64,000 nucleotides of DNA. Origin: Halichondria panicea (Eukaryota > Porifera > Demospongiae > Suberitida > Halichondriidae). The position numbers and the translations under genes were made by a program. The stretch spans positions 537,001 through 601,000 of the forward strand of contig NC_087390.1 of the NCBI RefSeq assembly GCF_963675165.1, given 5' to 3'. Of this stretch, positions 10,401-21,700 are shown piece by piece (position 1 is the stretch's first letter; each line of letters begins with the position of its first letter). Under the pieces are notes generated by a model, which was not told the origin of the DNA, did not search any database, and worked only from the letters and a program-made list of their open reading frames with translations.

Positions 10401-13400
10401 CTTTCTTGATAAATGTTTACTTACATCCGCACATTCTAGCTTAACAAAGTCTTTAACACACTGGAGAGGATATTTGTCATCAGCAGGGAGGGATCTTGTA
10501 TCGTAAATACTAGTTAAGTATGCTCGATAAATTCCTATTGCTTCATCTGGTTGAATGATGGAACGAATATCGGATTTGGATTCTATAATAATAGAATCAT
10601 CATGAAGCAAAGTTAAGGCCCTTCAATAAAGTAATTATAAACGTATAAAGTGTGGATACACATACCTCTCTAAATAGGAACTATCCCCCAAACTTTCTTA
10701 CATGATAAAGCGTACAGATATGTGTCTTTTATCCATCACTGTACACACAAACTAATAATAATTATTATGTAAGGCAATTCACTCACTGGTTGGTTCACGA
10801 GTCGTTGTAGACAATTTTTGCTTCTGAGATGGCCCAAGCGAAGTATGGTCATCTGAAAGTAAGTAATTGTTTGCATGGTAAAATACTGTTTTTGAGTATT
10901 TTTCAATGCTGGTGGCTGTGTCCTCTTTTCCCAGACTGCGGACAATAGTTAGAAGTGCTTGAAATGTCGCTTCTTTGGGTTTCCTTCTCTTCCAGTACTT
11001 CAAGCATAGATGTACTGCAATTTGTGTGCCCTCACTGGCTTTTGCTCGCGTTACATCACCGTTTTCATGAGGGTTTAGTGATATTGCGGCAGCAAGAAGT
11101 GTAGCACTATCAAAATAAGCAGCCAAATGAATCAGATCTTCATCTTTTATCACCGTATCTAGCATTGAATTTCCCAAGCTTTCTGTGAATCCAGCACCAC
11201 CTAATGAACAATATTATCTTTCACAGAGTCAGTATAATTATATATTATTATTATGTCATGTATCACAAATAATAATGCAGGTTTGGTACAGCGTTGTGCT
11301 ATAATACGGTAGGCACATATAAATAAATGATAAACCAAAACACAAATGGAAACAAAACATTCAATAATTGACCCTCCAAACTATTCTACCGCAATAGATT
11401 CAGCGTTACTATCCTGAGCTGTACGAATATTTAAAACACGAAAATTAATATTAAAAATAATGAGTATTTCATACGAATTTGCACCAACGAATATTACTCG
11501 CTATATAGCTATATACGGTAGGTACACTAAGTCTACTTGCTGAACTACGTACACTATAGTAACAATTGTAGAAATTATGGTAACTAATTATGATAATGGG
11601 CAATGGTGACCGAAGCTATTAAGATCAATGCCCGTGGTTCCATATTAATTTTATCAAGTAATATAAGAAATAATTGCAAGCCCTCCAAACTAAATAAATA
11701 CAGTACCACTCCAAATAAAGCTGTGCTTCCATCCCAGTACATAAACAATGTATAGCAATCTTTCAAAGGTGCATGTCTTTTATTCTATCTATCACCACTC
11801 ACACAAACTACCGATTAGCTAACTCACTGGTTGGTCCAGGAGTTGTTGTGGACAATGCTTGCCTCATAAATGGCCCAGGTGGAGTATCGTCATCTGAAAG
11901 TAAGTAATATTATTGTTTGCTACACAATGGACTGAAGTACAATAGTACTCCATCAGTTACATTCCTGACTAGGCTGGTAAACTATCCATTCATATACAAC
12001 TTCCATCAATACAAACTACCGATTAGCTAATTAAGGTGATTCACTCACTGGTTGGTTCAGGATTCATTGTAGACGTATTTGTTTTAGATGGCCCAGGTGA
12101 AGTATCGTCAACTGAACGTAAGTAATTGGATACTATATAATTATATACAAAAGTACATAATTATAGTAGTATACCTGATGTGGTCAACTACGTATATACC
12201 CATGCGTTCACATACCTAAGTCTATCCATAGAAATGCTTATAGTGTGGTCGAGGTTAGCCTCATCACTATTCATACCTGTACATGCCTTCTCTATAGCCT
12301 CAGCGACATCATTCCGTTCAACTGTTGGTGCTCTGAGACTCTGACATATTTCAGAATAGGTGAGAAGGCCAGTCTTCAAGCGAACAGCCAGCACTTCACA
12401 TAGACGAATTTGATTATCTCGATGTTTATCGCTGATATTATTAAGGGTGTCAAAACCTAATCCCAGATCAAGTCCCAGGTTGAACCAGTTTCCAGCGGCT
12501 TTTATCAGGTTCTTGTAAACAGAATTCAAATCATCGAGAGTAAGAATTGAGCCTACAAAAATTACCAGTGAATGGTAAGTGAATGGCACACACATGGTTT
12601 AAGCATACTCTATAAAAAACTGACAGCAGTTTGTACAAAGAGACTGCTTACCAAGCGTTGGTCCAGGGTTTGCTTCAACATCTCCTGACTGTAACAGTAA
12701 GCGGAATATCAGTAACAGTATATACAGACTGAGAGTGGGGGGCCGATTAGAGCTCTGAACTCTCACTTGGAACTGGGTCGGCTTTTCTTGAGTATCAAAA
12801 ACTAAAAAACACGAGTGACGTTTATAATTATTGTGGCAGTAAATATTCATTTGATTACCTGATGTGGTTGAGTTCCATTGTTTCCGAGGGTTCCATCTCA
12901 CCAAGCAGGCAGTGATGAGTGAGTAGCAGGTGATAAGCACAGCTGACAGAATGAGAACGGTCAGTGCACTCCCCCTCCATCCCAGCTCACAAGGAAACAC
13001 TCCGGTCCAACTCAAGTCAACCACAGGGCAAACAGGACGTGGGGGAGCTGTGTAGAGTTACATAAATATATTCATGTGCGGTGACATCACAATTGTGGTC
13101 ATGACTCCGTGAATACCAAGAATGCACTAATGCCTACTGTATAGCGGGTAATCTTCGGGGGACAAAATATTTGTGGTTCAGGAATAATTATTAAGACATT
13201 TCGTAGGTAATATTTTCGTGGTTGAACTTGCAAAGGTAGGCAAGGTCGCTTCATTCATGGATAAAATATTCATTCAGGCCTTCAACCACGGAAAACCAAA
13301 AATATTTTGTCCCACAAAAATCACCCTCTATATGGTATTTAAAACTGACCCTTTAAGTATAATTACATTGTGGCCTATGCCCCGTATAATAATTATGCTC

Positions 13401-14484
13401 TGTATAGTCGAGTAAGCGCTAATAATTCAGTTTCTACGGTAGACTACTACAAACTAGCACAGTGACACTCTCTAGCTTCCTAGATCTCTGTTGACCAGTA
13501 AGCAGTGCACCAAGAATGCTTCCACCTCTGTATGCAAGAGTAAAACATACAATTAACTTTTCTTCTTCATTCGCCACGTGATACAATAAACCCCGAAGTA
13601 GCCACACCCAGATTGGCATAAGCACCTACAATATAAAGCTGGAGTAGTGTCCATATTATATTTTCTACACATAAAGTTCGGTACTGCAAAACATTCAATT
13701 GAGTAAACTGTGGTCTGTTCTGGGAAGTATTGCTAATTAGTATACTGATGACTATCAAGTGGTGACCAATACAGGGCAAATTCTGTTACGTACTGTAGTT
13801 TAACACTTTTACTCTTATCTACTCTTGACTATAAATACACATGTAGCTGTAACTTAGTCTCATGGACCAGCCGATATATCATATCGTCTAGCAAATTACA
13901 CATGAGCTACTTGTGTTGTGCAGCTGTCTAAGTGACTGTTTGCATTGATAAGTGGTTAGTGGTTAGAGGACGGATGTGAAACCATATAATTAAAGCTAAG
14001 CCTGCAGCTGTGCAGTTTCACAACTTACTACAGTCAAACACTTATCAACCACTTAGAGCGCCACGACATTTGTGGCACGGTCAACACAACTCTGTACGGT
14101 GAAATTGGCCAGACTCTCTTTCAGGGTTTGGGTCAGCGAGACTATAGCTGTAACTTTCCTCTAAGTACACATAATTATAGTTATATGTTATGTGGCCTAT
14201 GCCTCGTAAATGCTCGGTATAATTATACCAAATTAAAATGTATGATAAGAAATGTTATGCAATTATTGGTGAGTATGCTTCACTGACTTACAGGAAAAAG
14301 TTTGTAAGAAGAGTATGTATCTGATGGTGACCATAATGAGGTAGAGTTGGTAGAGGACAGGGGTGATCAACACAGAGGCAAGGCTGGCTCTGAGCTGCCA
14401 ACTAGGCTTACGGAAAACCAGGGTAACATCGTCGTCCAAATCATTTGAGAAATAACGGGCATGTCTCTGAGATGTCATCTTCAT
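7422..14484 (-). CDS. NLR-A: membrane module-2A-Death-Death-NACHT-LRR receptor
   Basis: Eight minus-strand exons, all phase-1 junctions with GT-AG sites: 14292-14484, 12859-13047, 12652-12801, 12277-12552, 12049-12111, 11828-11893, 10787-11200, 7422-10582. They sum to 4512 nt, 1503 aa. Residues 1-174 hold three hydrophobic segments and end in the 2A motif GDVEANPG^P. Death domain about 178-269 (WFNLGLDLGL...LTYSEICQSLR); two short Thr/Pro linkers; a second Death-fold exon about 313-450, unique to this copy (ATFQALLTIVRSLGKEDTA). NACHT follows with Walker A GAPGGGKTTLS (about residue 550), Walker B ILFILEGLDELPP and sensor VTTRPWA, then a winged-helix part (YNFLHLTLQEFLAAFYVW) and ribonuclease-inhibitor-type LRRs to the C-terminus. 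Predicted cytosolic innate immune sensor released by 2A skipping. No defect seen. Confidence 0.85.
12659..12685 (-). other. 2A ribosome-skipping motif in NLR-A
   Basis: The codons for GDVEANPGP match the canonical D(V/I)ExNPG^P signature of 2A peptides, which make the ribosome skip the Gly-Pro bond. It lies at the 3' end of exon 12652-12801, directly after the hydrophobic stretch LSLYILLLIFRLLLQS. The residues after the skipped bond are PTLG, then the Death domain. Upstream product 174 aa, downstream product 1329 aa. Confidence 0.92.
13135..13337. mobile_element. MITE, TATAGCGGGTAA family
   Basis: A roughly 203-bp palindromic element in intron 2 of NLR-A. Left end TACTGTATAGCGGGTAATCT, right end the imperfect complement CACCCTCTATATGGTA, with inner arms around ACAAAATATTTGTGG and CCAAAAATATTTTGTCC. 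The same family is at 52541-52749 and 56559-56746. Confidence 0.7.
13338..14291. other. NLR-A first intron, remainder
   Basis: AT-rich intron sequence between exon 1 (14292-14484) and exon 2 of NLR-A. It includes a short imperfect inverted repeat around GATAAGTGGTTAG (about 13950) and CTTATCAACCACTTA (about 14042). I see no gene. Confidence 0.5.
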
Positions 14485-14990
14485 AGTTCTGTCAAGAATA
14501 GACCAACTTGTGCCAGCTCCAAGATTAGTGTTGCTTCTTTAGTGCAAATTTTATGCCAGTCGAGTCCAAACAGAGAATCTTGTGGTTTGTTTACTTGACC
14601 ATACATACAAGACCCTCCTCCTTTGACCATACAAGACCCTCCCCGTTTTTTGCAACGCTATTCTTTCAATTGTTCCATCAATGATCTTTACCTTATAGTT
14701 ATGCATGACTAGCTATTGTGTAAACTTTTCATAATAATGTTCATCCCTGCTTCAAGTATATGAACTGCACTATATATAGTAAATCTCACAATGTCATACA
14801 TGTACATGTGCATACTTATAATTATATTCTCGCATATGCCAACTTGTTATAGTAATACGGTAAAGCATGGGTCATCAACGAACATACAATACATTTTATT
14901 ACATGTATAATTATATGAATTGAGCAAAGAAACACAAAATGTACAGAAGACAATAACGGTGAATGAAATGATTTTAGCTAGCTATACAGA
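14485..14990. other. Truncated NLR/EAF spacer of unit 2
   Basis: About 210 bp upstream of the NLR-A start (14485-14700) is homologous to the spacer between NLR exon 1 and EAF exon 1 in the other units. The similarity stops near 14700, before the EAF start codon, and AT-rich unique sequence follows. So unit 2 has lost its EAF and most CPVL exons, and NLR-A has lost its divergent partner. Confidence 0.6.
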
Positions 14991-15774
14991 TTATTTCAGC
15001 CATGGTCTATTGGCACCGTAATTGTCCTCTCTAGCTTTAGTTCTTCTCTGTAGGGACTTGAGAAGTTCATCATGTGGTGAGGGTGCTGCCACCTGATTGG
15101 ACGACGTAGAGTTGCCATGCTTACGTAATGTGTTACGTCTGTAGTTGGCCGGTCTGTATGCAGTGTTCTTCATACCTGTATATAGTACAAGCACAAGAGC
15201 GGCCGATGAATTCAGAATTGGTACACTGTCATGTCTGTAGTAGCATGCATGCAAATCTATACTATAGTTCAGTAGTTACAGAAGACAAAATAACCCAGGG
15301 CCAAATCTACACCTAAAAAATGTGCACGCTGCTCAGTAAACTTCAGACTACCAAACTATACACATTCTCAAACAATGAGCCTATACAAGTGGTTACACAC
15401 AAGTACTGACAGTAGCCAATCAACTGACCGGAAATGATCTCTTCAATAGCTCCGTCGTAGATCTGAGGCAGTACGTCCACACCCTGATCATCCTGTACAC
15501 ACAAGCAAGCAGGTTCTCAGTTAATATATAGACAGACAGAACATTCTCAGTTGATATTTAGACAGCAAGTGATTATTATTCCAGAGATATTCTTATACCA
15601 GGAGAGGGTGTTGTTTACCTCTGATAAGGAAGTGTCATCCACGCAAGGTAATACACACAGTTGCTATAATGGGGGAATGAGAGAATGTGTTAACAGAATG
15701 ATTGATGTACGCTCTTGTGATATACTTACAGCTTGTCTGATGGCTATCTTGGCAAGGTTGTCACTGTCTGCTTT
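14991..15774 (-). CDS. 3' exons of an unrecognised gene
   Basis: Three minus-strand exons with good splice sites join in frame: 15730-15774 (KADSDNLAKIAIRQA), 15429-15492 (DDQGVDVLPQIYDGAIEEII) and 14991-15175 (MKNTAYRPANYRRNT...REDNYGANRPWLK, stop). The visible C-terminus is about 97 aa, with a basic, probably disordered stretch (YRRNTLRKHG, KSLQRRTKARED). I do not recognise the family. Upstream is the cyclophilin fragment on the same strand (16598-17337); the cyclophilin's missing 3' exons and these exons could once have belonged to one transcript, but I cannot show that. In duplication copy 1 the first of these exons is deleted. Confidence 0.55.
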
Positions 15775-17545
15775 CTGTATAGGGACAAAATATCATTCAC
15801 CATTCAAACTGTACTGTATGCCACACCCACATACTGAACATGACTGTAGAAACACTAAATACGGTTACCTAGGGCAGTATACTGTACATGCATAGATGCC
15901 AACATCTATCCTACATGTCAATGCACAACACTCGTTATTATAATTATAGTAAGAAAGTTACTCTGAAGTTTGTGACGAATCTGTGCAGAACGGGGAAGAT
16001 GGAGTTGGGTTGACTCAGTTTAGCATTTTCTCCAAGTATTGCACAACTTCTCCGAACGCCTCCTACAAAATGAGGTTGACATGTGGTGTGATCGATAAGC
16101 AATTGGTAATTACATGTACGTACTCAACATTGATGATACCATTTGAAAGGTCTCTTTTTAAGCTGTCAAAAAACCACAAAATAGTTGAAATTGAATGCAG
16201 GTTATGGCAGCTGAAAGAGTCCTCAAACCATTGATTAAACGGAGGGGGGGTGAAGTTGGTATGTAATAGACGGACTATAATTATAACACGAGTGTAGGGT
16301 CCAATTTGTCTGACAAAAGCGTGGGCTATAATTAGGGTATACGTTGGTATAAATGTTCGCGGTAGATGCTTGATCAGCGAAAACCATGAACATTTATACC
16401 CTCGAAATATCCCCGCTATACGGTAGCTAGGGAAATACTAAATGGAAGGAGCTACCTACAGACAACACTGATATTATAGGGAGTACACTCATAGGGAGGT
16501 AATAAACCCTCCACTGATATAGCTAGTGCAGCACTATTAGCATGCAGTGGATGAGATGGTGGTTTTACACACACACAGCTATTATCCGCCCACTCTCTTA
16601 GATGAAGAACTGAGATCCGTTGGTGTTTGGTCCCTTGTTGGCCATTGAGAGGAGGAATGGTTTCTCGTGTTTGAGCTGGAACACCTCATCCTTGAACATG
16701 CCACCATAGATGGACTCCCCACTCGTTCCATCACCTGTGTGAGATGTGAGGGGGTGTGTGGGCGGTGGGTGTGTGATGTGTGTGTGAGGTGTGTATGTGA
16801 GGTGTGTGGAGAGGGGTGAAACACAAAGATTGTCCAATTGTCTTCGGGAAAGATGTGTAGTACCCTTGTGTGTAGTAATACTTACCTTGTGACAAAAATA
16901 ATTATATTTAAGCATCGTATTTTTTCACACTTAGGTACAGAATTCTATCACAAATGACATGATACAATGTCCATACTGACCGCAGCTGAAGTCTCCTCCC
17001 TGTACAATGAAGCCCTTCACTATACGATGGATAGGTGTGCCCTTGTAGTGCAGTGGCTTGAACGTGCTCTTGCCCTCCCCCCTCTCACCCGTACACAGAC
17101 ACCGGAAGTTCTCCGTTGTCTTGGGAACCACATCACTATATAACTCAAACACAACCCGCCCAGCTGAACAAGAGAGGAAGAAATATTTTTTACGACAGTC
17201 TACATTACAGCATATTAAAATGTCTACTAGATCTAGTACAGCTTGATTATACAGCCAAACCAACACATCCATAACTTACTTGCCATTCCATTGATAGCTA
17301 TGTCAAAGAAACATCGTGGAAGAGGAGCAGGCATCATGAAATTAGGCTGTCTTCATGGAGGGTGTATCTTTACCACATGGCAGTAGATGGGCGTTGCTAT
17401 TGGATTAGACAGATACGCCCATCTAGCCCATAATTGTGATCTACCATTGTTTCATTAATGATCTTTACCCTAATTTTATCACAAATACAGATTTAGTACA
17501 AAATGCATTTTCAAATTTTAATCACAACAATTAACACTAGACTAC
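15605..17545. repeat. Segmental duplication copy 2 (cyclophilin block)
   Basis: Counterpart of 1-1990, with the same order: spacer with reverse dispersed repeat (16128-16252), a short inverted repeat (TTGGTATAAATGTTCG...GAACATTTATACC, near 16345-16400) and the cyclophilin exons. Near-identity suggests a recent duplication. The two copies now flank unit 1 (EAF/CPVL plus NLR-A). Confidence 0.85.
16598..17337 (-). pseudogene. PPIG: PPIG-like cyclophilin fragment, copy 2 (open, donor lost)
   Basis: Exons 17280-17337 (RCFFDIAINGMA), 16981-17163 ([35 protein letters not shown]) and 16598-16734 ([38 protein letters not shown]). This is the N-terminal two thirds of a cyclophilin PPIase domain with frame and splice phases intact, including the active-site segment H-R-I-V...QGGDF. 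At the end of exon 3 the donor GTGAGA of copy 1 is changed to CTAAGA, giving a stop right after QFFI. The last third of the domain (after NGSQFFITT in the family) is therefore missing and an active isomerase is unlikely. Upstream on the same strand is an NLR LRR fragment and minisatellite. Confidence 0.75.
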
Positions 17546-17840
17546 TAGAGTCCTTAGCTTCATAAACATTCAAAAAAAGGTTCTTCACAAACACAATTCT
17601 TTGTCTGACATCAACATACTCGGGACATGTGATAATATTCTTTTTCGTATTCTCAGAAGTGCCAAATTCTTTCAGTGTTTTGTTTTCCAACAGCCCCCTG
17701 ACAATTGGGGAGCACTCAATGATCTTAACATCGAGGTGAAACACCTCTAGAGTCTTGTTCTTGGCTAACACATTACCAACAGCTTCAGCTAACAGCTTAC
17801 TCACTGATTGGTTCAGGAGTCGTTGTGGACAATTTCTTGT
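17511..17840 (-). pseudogene. NLR 3' LRR fragment joined to a linker-exon piece
   Basis: The minus-strand frame matches the final LRR of the NLRs (AEAVGNVLAKNKTLEVFHLD, VRGLLENKTLKEFGTS, CPEYVDVRQRIVF), with a divergent tail after RIVF. Its upstream edge (17805-17840) reads as a piece of the Thr/Pro linker exon (TTTPEPISE plus a GTGAG donor) placed directly against the LRR sequence. Two distant NLR exons have thus been brought together, probably by a deletion, next to the minisatellite. No NACHT or Death part remains. Confidence 0.75.
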
Positions 17841-18562
17841 TTTAACCCCCCCCCCCCACACACACACACATTTCTTGTTCTCATCCCTCCCACACACACA
17901 CACACCCACACACTTTTCTTGTTCTCATCCCTCCCCCCACACACACACACACATTTCTTGTTCTCGCCCCCCCCCCCCACACACACACACACACATTTCT
18001 TGTTCTCATCCCCCCACACACACACACATTTCTTGTTCTCACCCCCCCCCCACACACACACACAGATTTCTTGTTCTCACCCCCCCCCCACACACACACA
18101 TCTTGTTCTAACCCCCCACACACACACACACATTTTTTGTTCTCACCCCCCCCCCCACACACACATTTCTTGTTTTCACCTCCCCACACGCACACACATT
18201 TCTTGTTCTCACCCCCCCCACACACACACATTTCTTGTTCTCCCTCCCCCCCCCACACACACACACATTTCTTGTTCTCACCCCCCACACACACACACAC
18301 ATTTTTTGTTCTCATCCCTCCCCCCCCCACACACACACACATTTCTTGTTCTCTCCCCCCACACACATACGCACAAACATTTCTTGTTCTCATCCCTCCC
18401 CCCCATACACACACACATTTCTTGTTCTCACCCCCCACACACACCCACATGTTCTTGTTCTTACCCCCCACACACACACACTTTTCTTGTTCTCACCCCC
18501 ACCCCACACACACCCACATATTCTTGTTCTCACCCCCCCCACACACACACACACACACACTA
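17841..18562. repeat. CA/TTTCTTGTTCTCACCC minisatellite, unit 2
   Basis: About 720 bp of the same array, roughly 20 units. CPVL exons a-c are absent upstream; the array abuts an NLR LRR fragment. Confidence 0.95.
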
Positions 18563-18599
18563 AAGTAGATTAAAGGTTTCTAATTTTGTTATGTTCTGG

Positions 18600-18615
18600 T
18601 TAACCCTAACCCTAA
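18600..18615. repeat. Telomere-like motif, unit 2
   Basis: TTAACCCTAACCCTAA, followed by AACCCCC. Same position as in the other units. Confidence 0.88.
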
Positions 18616-18646
18616 AACCCCCACACACACATTTCTCCCTTCACAG

Positions 18647-18787
18647 ATAGGAGATGATGTTGCCGGGTGTGTGAGGACAGTGAACAAGTTTATGCAGGTG
18701 GTCGTGAGAGGGGGTGGGCACATTCTCCCGTTTAACCAGCCGGAGAGAGCACTCAACCTCATCCAGAACTTTGTGAACATGCAATAG
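18647..18787 (+). pseudogene. CPVL: CPVL last exon only, unit 2
   Basis: Isolated final exon (DDVAGCVRTVNKF, VVVRGGGHILPFNQPERAL, stop), with the substitutions Y to C and D to N relative to units 1, 3 and 4. The acceptor is intact but no upstream CPVL exon is present in this unit, so it is a gene relic. Confidence 0.85.
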
Positions 18788-21700
18788 CCTATTATAATTA
18801 TGTTGTCTGGAAATGATCATGCTTCAAGTATAAGGATAAAAATGAAATCTATAATTATAGTCGTGTCATTTAATATGTTGTTTGATAGAGAAGATTTTAA
18901 TTATCAAATCAACGAAACGATCAAAAACAATTGCTATTAGAGACATAAATAATTATGGAGTGTATAATTATTGTACAGAGTTTATACTCTCTGCCCAATG
19001 GTACACAAAAATATACTGTACTTGTATAAGAAAGATAGCCACCGATTGGGAAGACTTATAAGATTTAGTATACAAACTAGACCATAACATAAAACAGGAG
19101 TCATACATACTACTAAATAAACACAATTCTTCGTCTGACATCAACGTACTCGGGACATGTGACAATGTTCTTTTTTGTATTCTTAGAAGTGCCGAATTCT
19201 TTCAGTGTTTTGTTTTCCAACAGCCCCCTGACAATTGGGGAGCACTCGGTGATCTCAGCCTTGAGGTGAAACACCTCTAGAGTCTTGTTCTTGGCTAACA
19301 CATTACCAACAGCTTCAGCCTCTTCAGTGGTAACAGTGTACGGTATTAAATCTATTAATGGTGGAACATACTGACGGAGTTTCAGGTGTTTAACTGTATT
19401 GTTTTCTCCTAATGCTTCCAAAACAGGTAGTAGATCCCCTGGCAACTGCTTACAAAACGTAAGTTTAATGAATTGTAGAGTTGTATGAAACATTTGGGCC
19501 AGTTCAAGCGTTCCGAGACTATAATCAACCGCTCTATATCTAATACCAGATGAAATAGTTAGCTTAGTTAGACATGTGTTAACTTGCAGTGCCTGCCATA
19601 AATGACTCAGGTTACTTTTGAAATTCATATAATGCAGTGTCAATTCCTCTAGAGATGTGTCAGTCTGTAGATACTCACCAATAGCTTCATCAAAATCGCA
19701 GTCAAGGTGACATGTAATTAAGGCTTTTAATGGAATGTAATCGATTGTCTTTGAGAGAACGTAAAACTTCACAGGCATTATCAGGACATAACAAAGTTAG
19801 TGATTGCAAGTGCTGGTGGGTACAGAAATATTCAAATTGGCCTTTTATTTCACTTCGGATATCGAGTTCTTTAAGTATCGGACAATTGAGTAGAGTACTA
19901 AAAAGCTGATCAGATTGTGCGGGAGTCAAGTGAAGTTGGGAAGAGCATCGCAGATATTGTAAGCTTAGTTTCCAGTGGCTTATTTTGGAAGTAGACTCTT
20001 CTTTTGTAAACAACAAACTTCTAACCAATGGACTAATGGTAATTGGATGTTCAGACAGTAAATGTGGCAAGATTTTCGTGTTGTTCCTTTTTAACTCAGT
20101 CACGTTCAATCCAATTGAAATACACCAATTATTAGTATCTGTGATGGATGAGGAAATAAAAGAATGCGCTTGTACCAAATGTATCACCAACATTTCAATA
20201 CTAGAATGTGTAATGAAGTCAGACAACAACTCTTCATCAGCTGGCGATACTTGAGCACATTTAAAAACTTTCAAGCAGTGTTTTGGCTTCAAAATATCAA
20301 GTATTCGTATCACAGTGTCTCTTGAGATGCCAAAATCTAGCTCTACAACACTTAAGTTTGGAGATAGCTGTATAGTGTCAAATATTTTTAATGCACATGG
20401 AACCTCAGGCCCAACAAATTCATCGTCAATAATATATCCTTGATTACCAATAGTGACTCTTTCTAATTCTGGTAGTATCCTATCAGTGAGTGTATGCCAA
20501 ACAGATGGAATCCCGAATGTGGTAGACATTTCCAGATGCCTTACACTTAGAGTAAAAGAAGGCAAAACTTTATTGATTCCTGCTAATATCATTGATCTAT
20601 CCATATTGTACACACTGTCATTAAACTCGAACATGTTCATTCGAATTACATTGAAATGAGCAGAAGCTACAACATAACCAAGTGCAAACTCATCATATAG
20701 CAGTGGTTTATACAGCACATTACAATACAAGTCCTTCATGGCTTGCACATTTTGGCTTTCATACATCCACAGAATTTGATCACTTGAGAATCTACACATT
20801 TTCTCAGCTTTTGATGATCCTTCCTCATAGTACACATAAGGAGTTGGAAGTACACACTGTGTCCATGGGTCATTCAGTTTAGTCAATCCAGCTAAAAACA
20901 ATAGAATCATCTTGTATGATCCATCATTAGCCTTCGTTTCAAATAAAATAAATTGCTCGTGTGGGGTTTTATTTTTCCAGACGTAAAATGCAGCGAGGAA
21001 CTCTTGAAGTGTTAGATGAAGGAAATTGTAAGATGGAGAACTGTTGCTTTTTTTTGTAGATTTATATAAAGGATGTACACTGTTCATGAATCCAAGTGTG
21101 TTAGTATCAATAACATCTTCTTTGAAGAAAACCAACTGTTGTTTTTCTTTTGCTATTCCGTTGTACGCAATATGGCAGAGCTTGTCAAAATGTACCTGAA
21201 GTGACGAAGGTAACTCGCTCAGCTCACCACTCCAATCATTGTCTGGATTTTTATGTAAATACCTTTCAATCAAAACTTGAGAGTATGAGGTGTATAGTTC
21301 GGTCGTTGTGTTAGGAAAGATGCTATTGCTTTTGTCATGATTTTCTCTGTACACTTCAACTACAATTCTGGCATGAAGAGGGTTATACATAGCACTAGAG
21401 ATATGTGGATTAGAGTTAACGTATTCACGTAGTTCTGGTGGAGCCCCATCTTTGATCATTAGATCAATGTACTTTTGAATTTGTTCGGAAGAAAAACCTA
21501 AGATTTCAATGAACTGATCAACTCTTGAGCTACAAGTAACAGGTAGATTGCATACAGCCCAGGGCCTAGTGGTAACAAGCACGGTACTAGCTGGCAGAAG
21601 AAGTCCGGTTATTAGCTTCATAAATATGGAGTCATTTTCTCTAAGGGATGGTGTCAACTCATCCAGGCCTTCCAAAATGAAAAGTATGCCCTGCCCATGA

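Noticed and set aside
10830-10880. A very short intron at the end of the second Death-fold exon of NLR-A (TTACTTTCAG looks like the acceptor of other linker exons)
   Set aside because: The sequence reads through in frame, and the only nearby GT donor would give a phase that does not match, so I kept it as one exon.
13930-14060. Possible transposon with GATAAGTGGTTAG / CTTATCAACCACTTA ends in NLR-A intron 1
   Set aside because: The inverted match is short and imperfect, and no target duplication is visible.
17808-18563. Long plus- and minus-strand open frames rich in [12 protein letters not shown] or VCVCGGGENKK in all minisatellites
   Set aside because: They follow the array's repeat composition and occur in several frames at once. 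They have no start context, no splice support and no conservation beyond the repeat unit.
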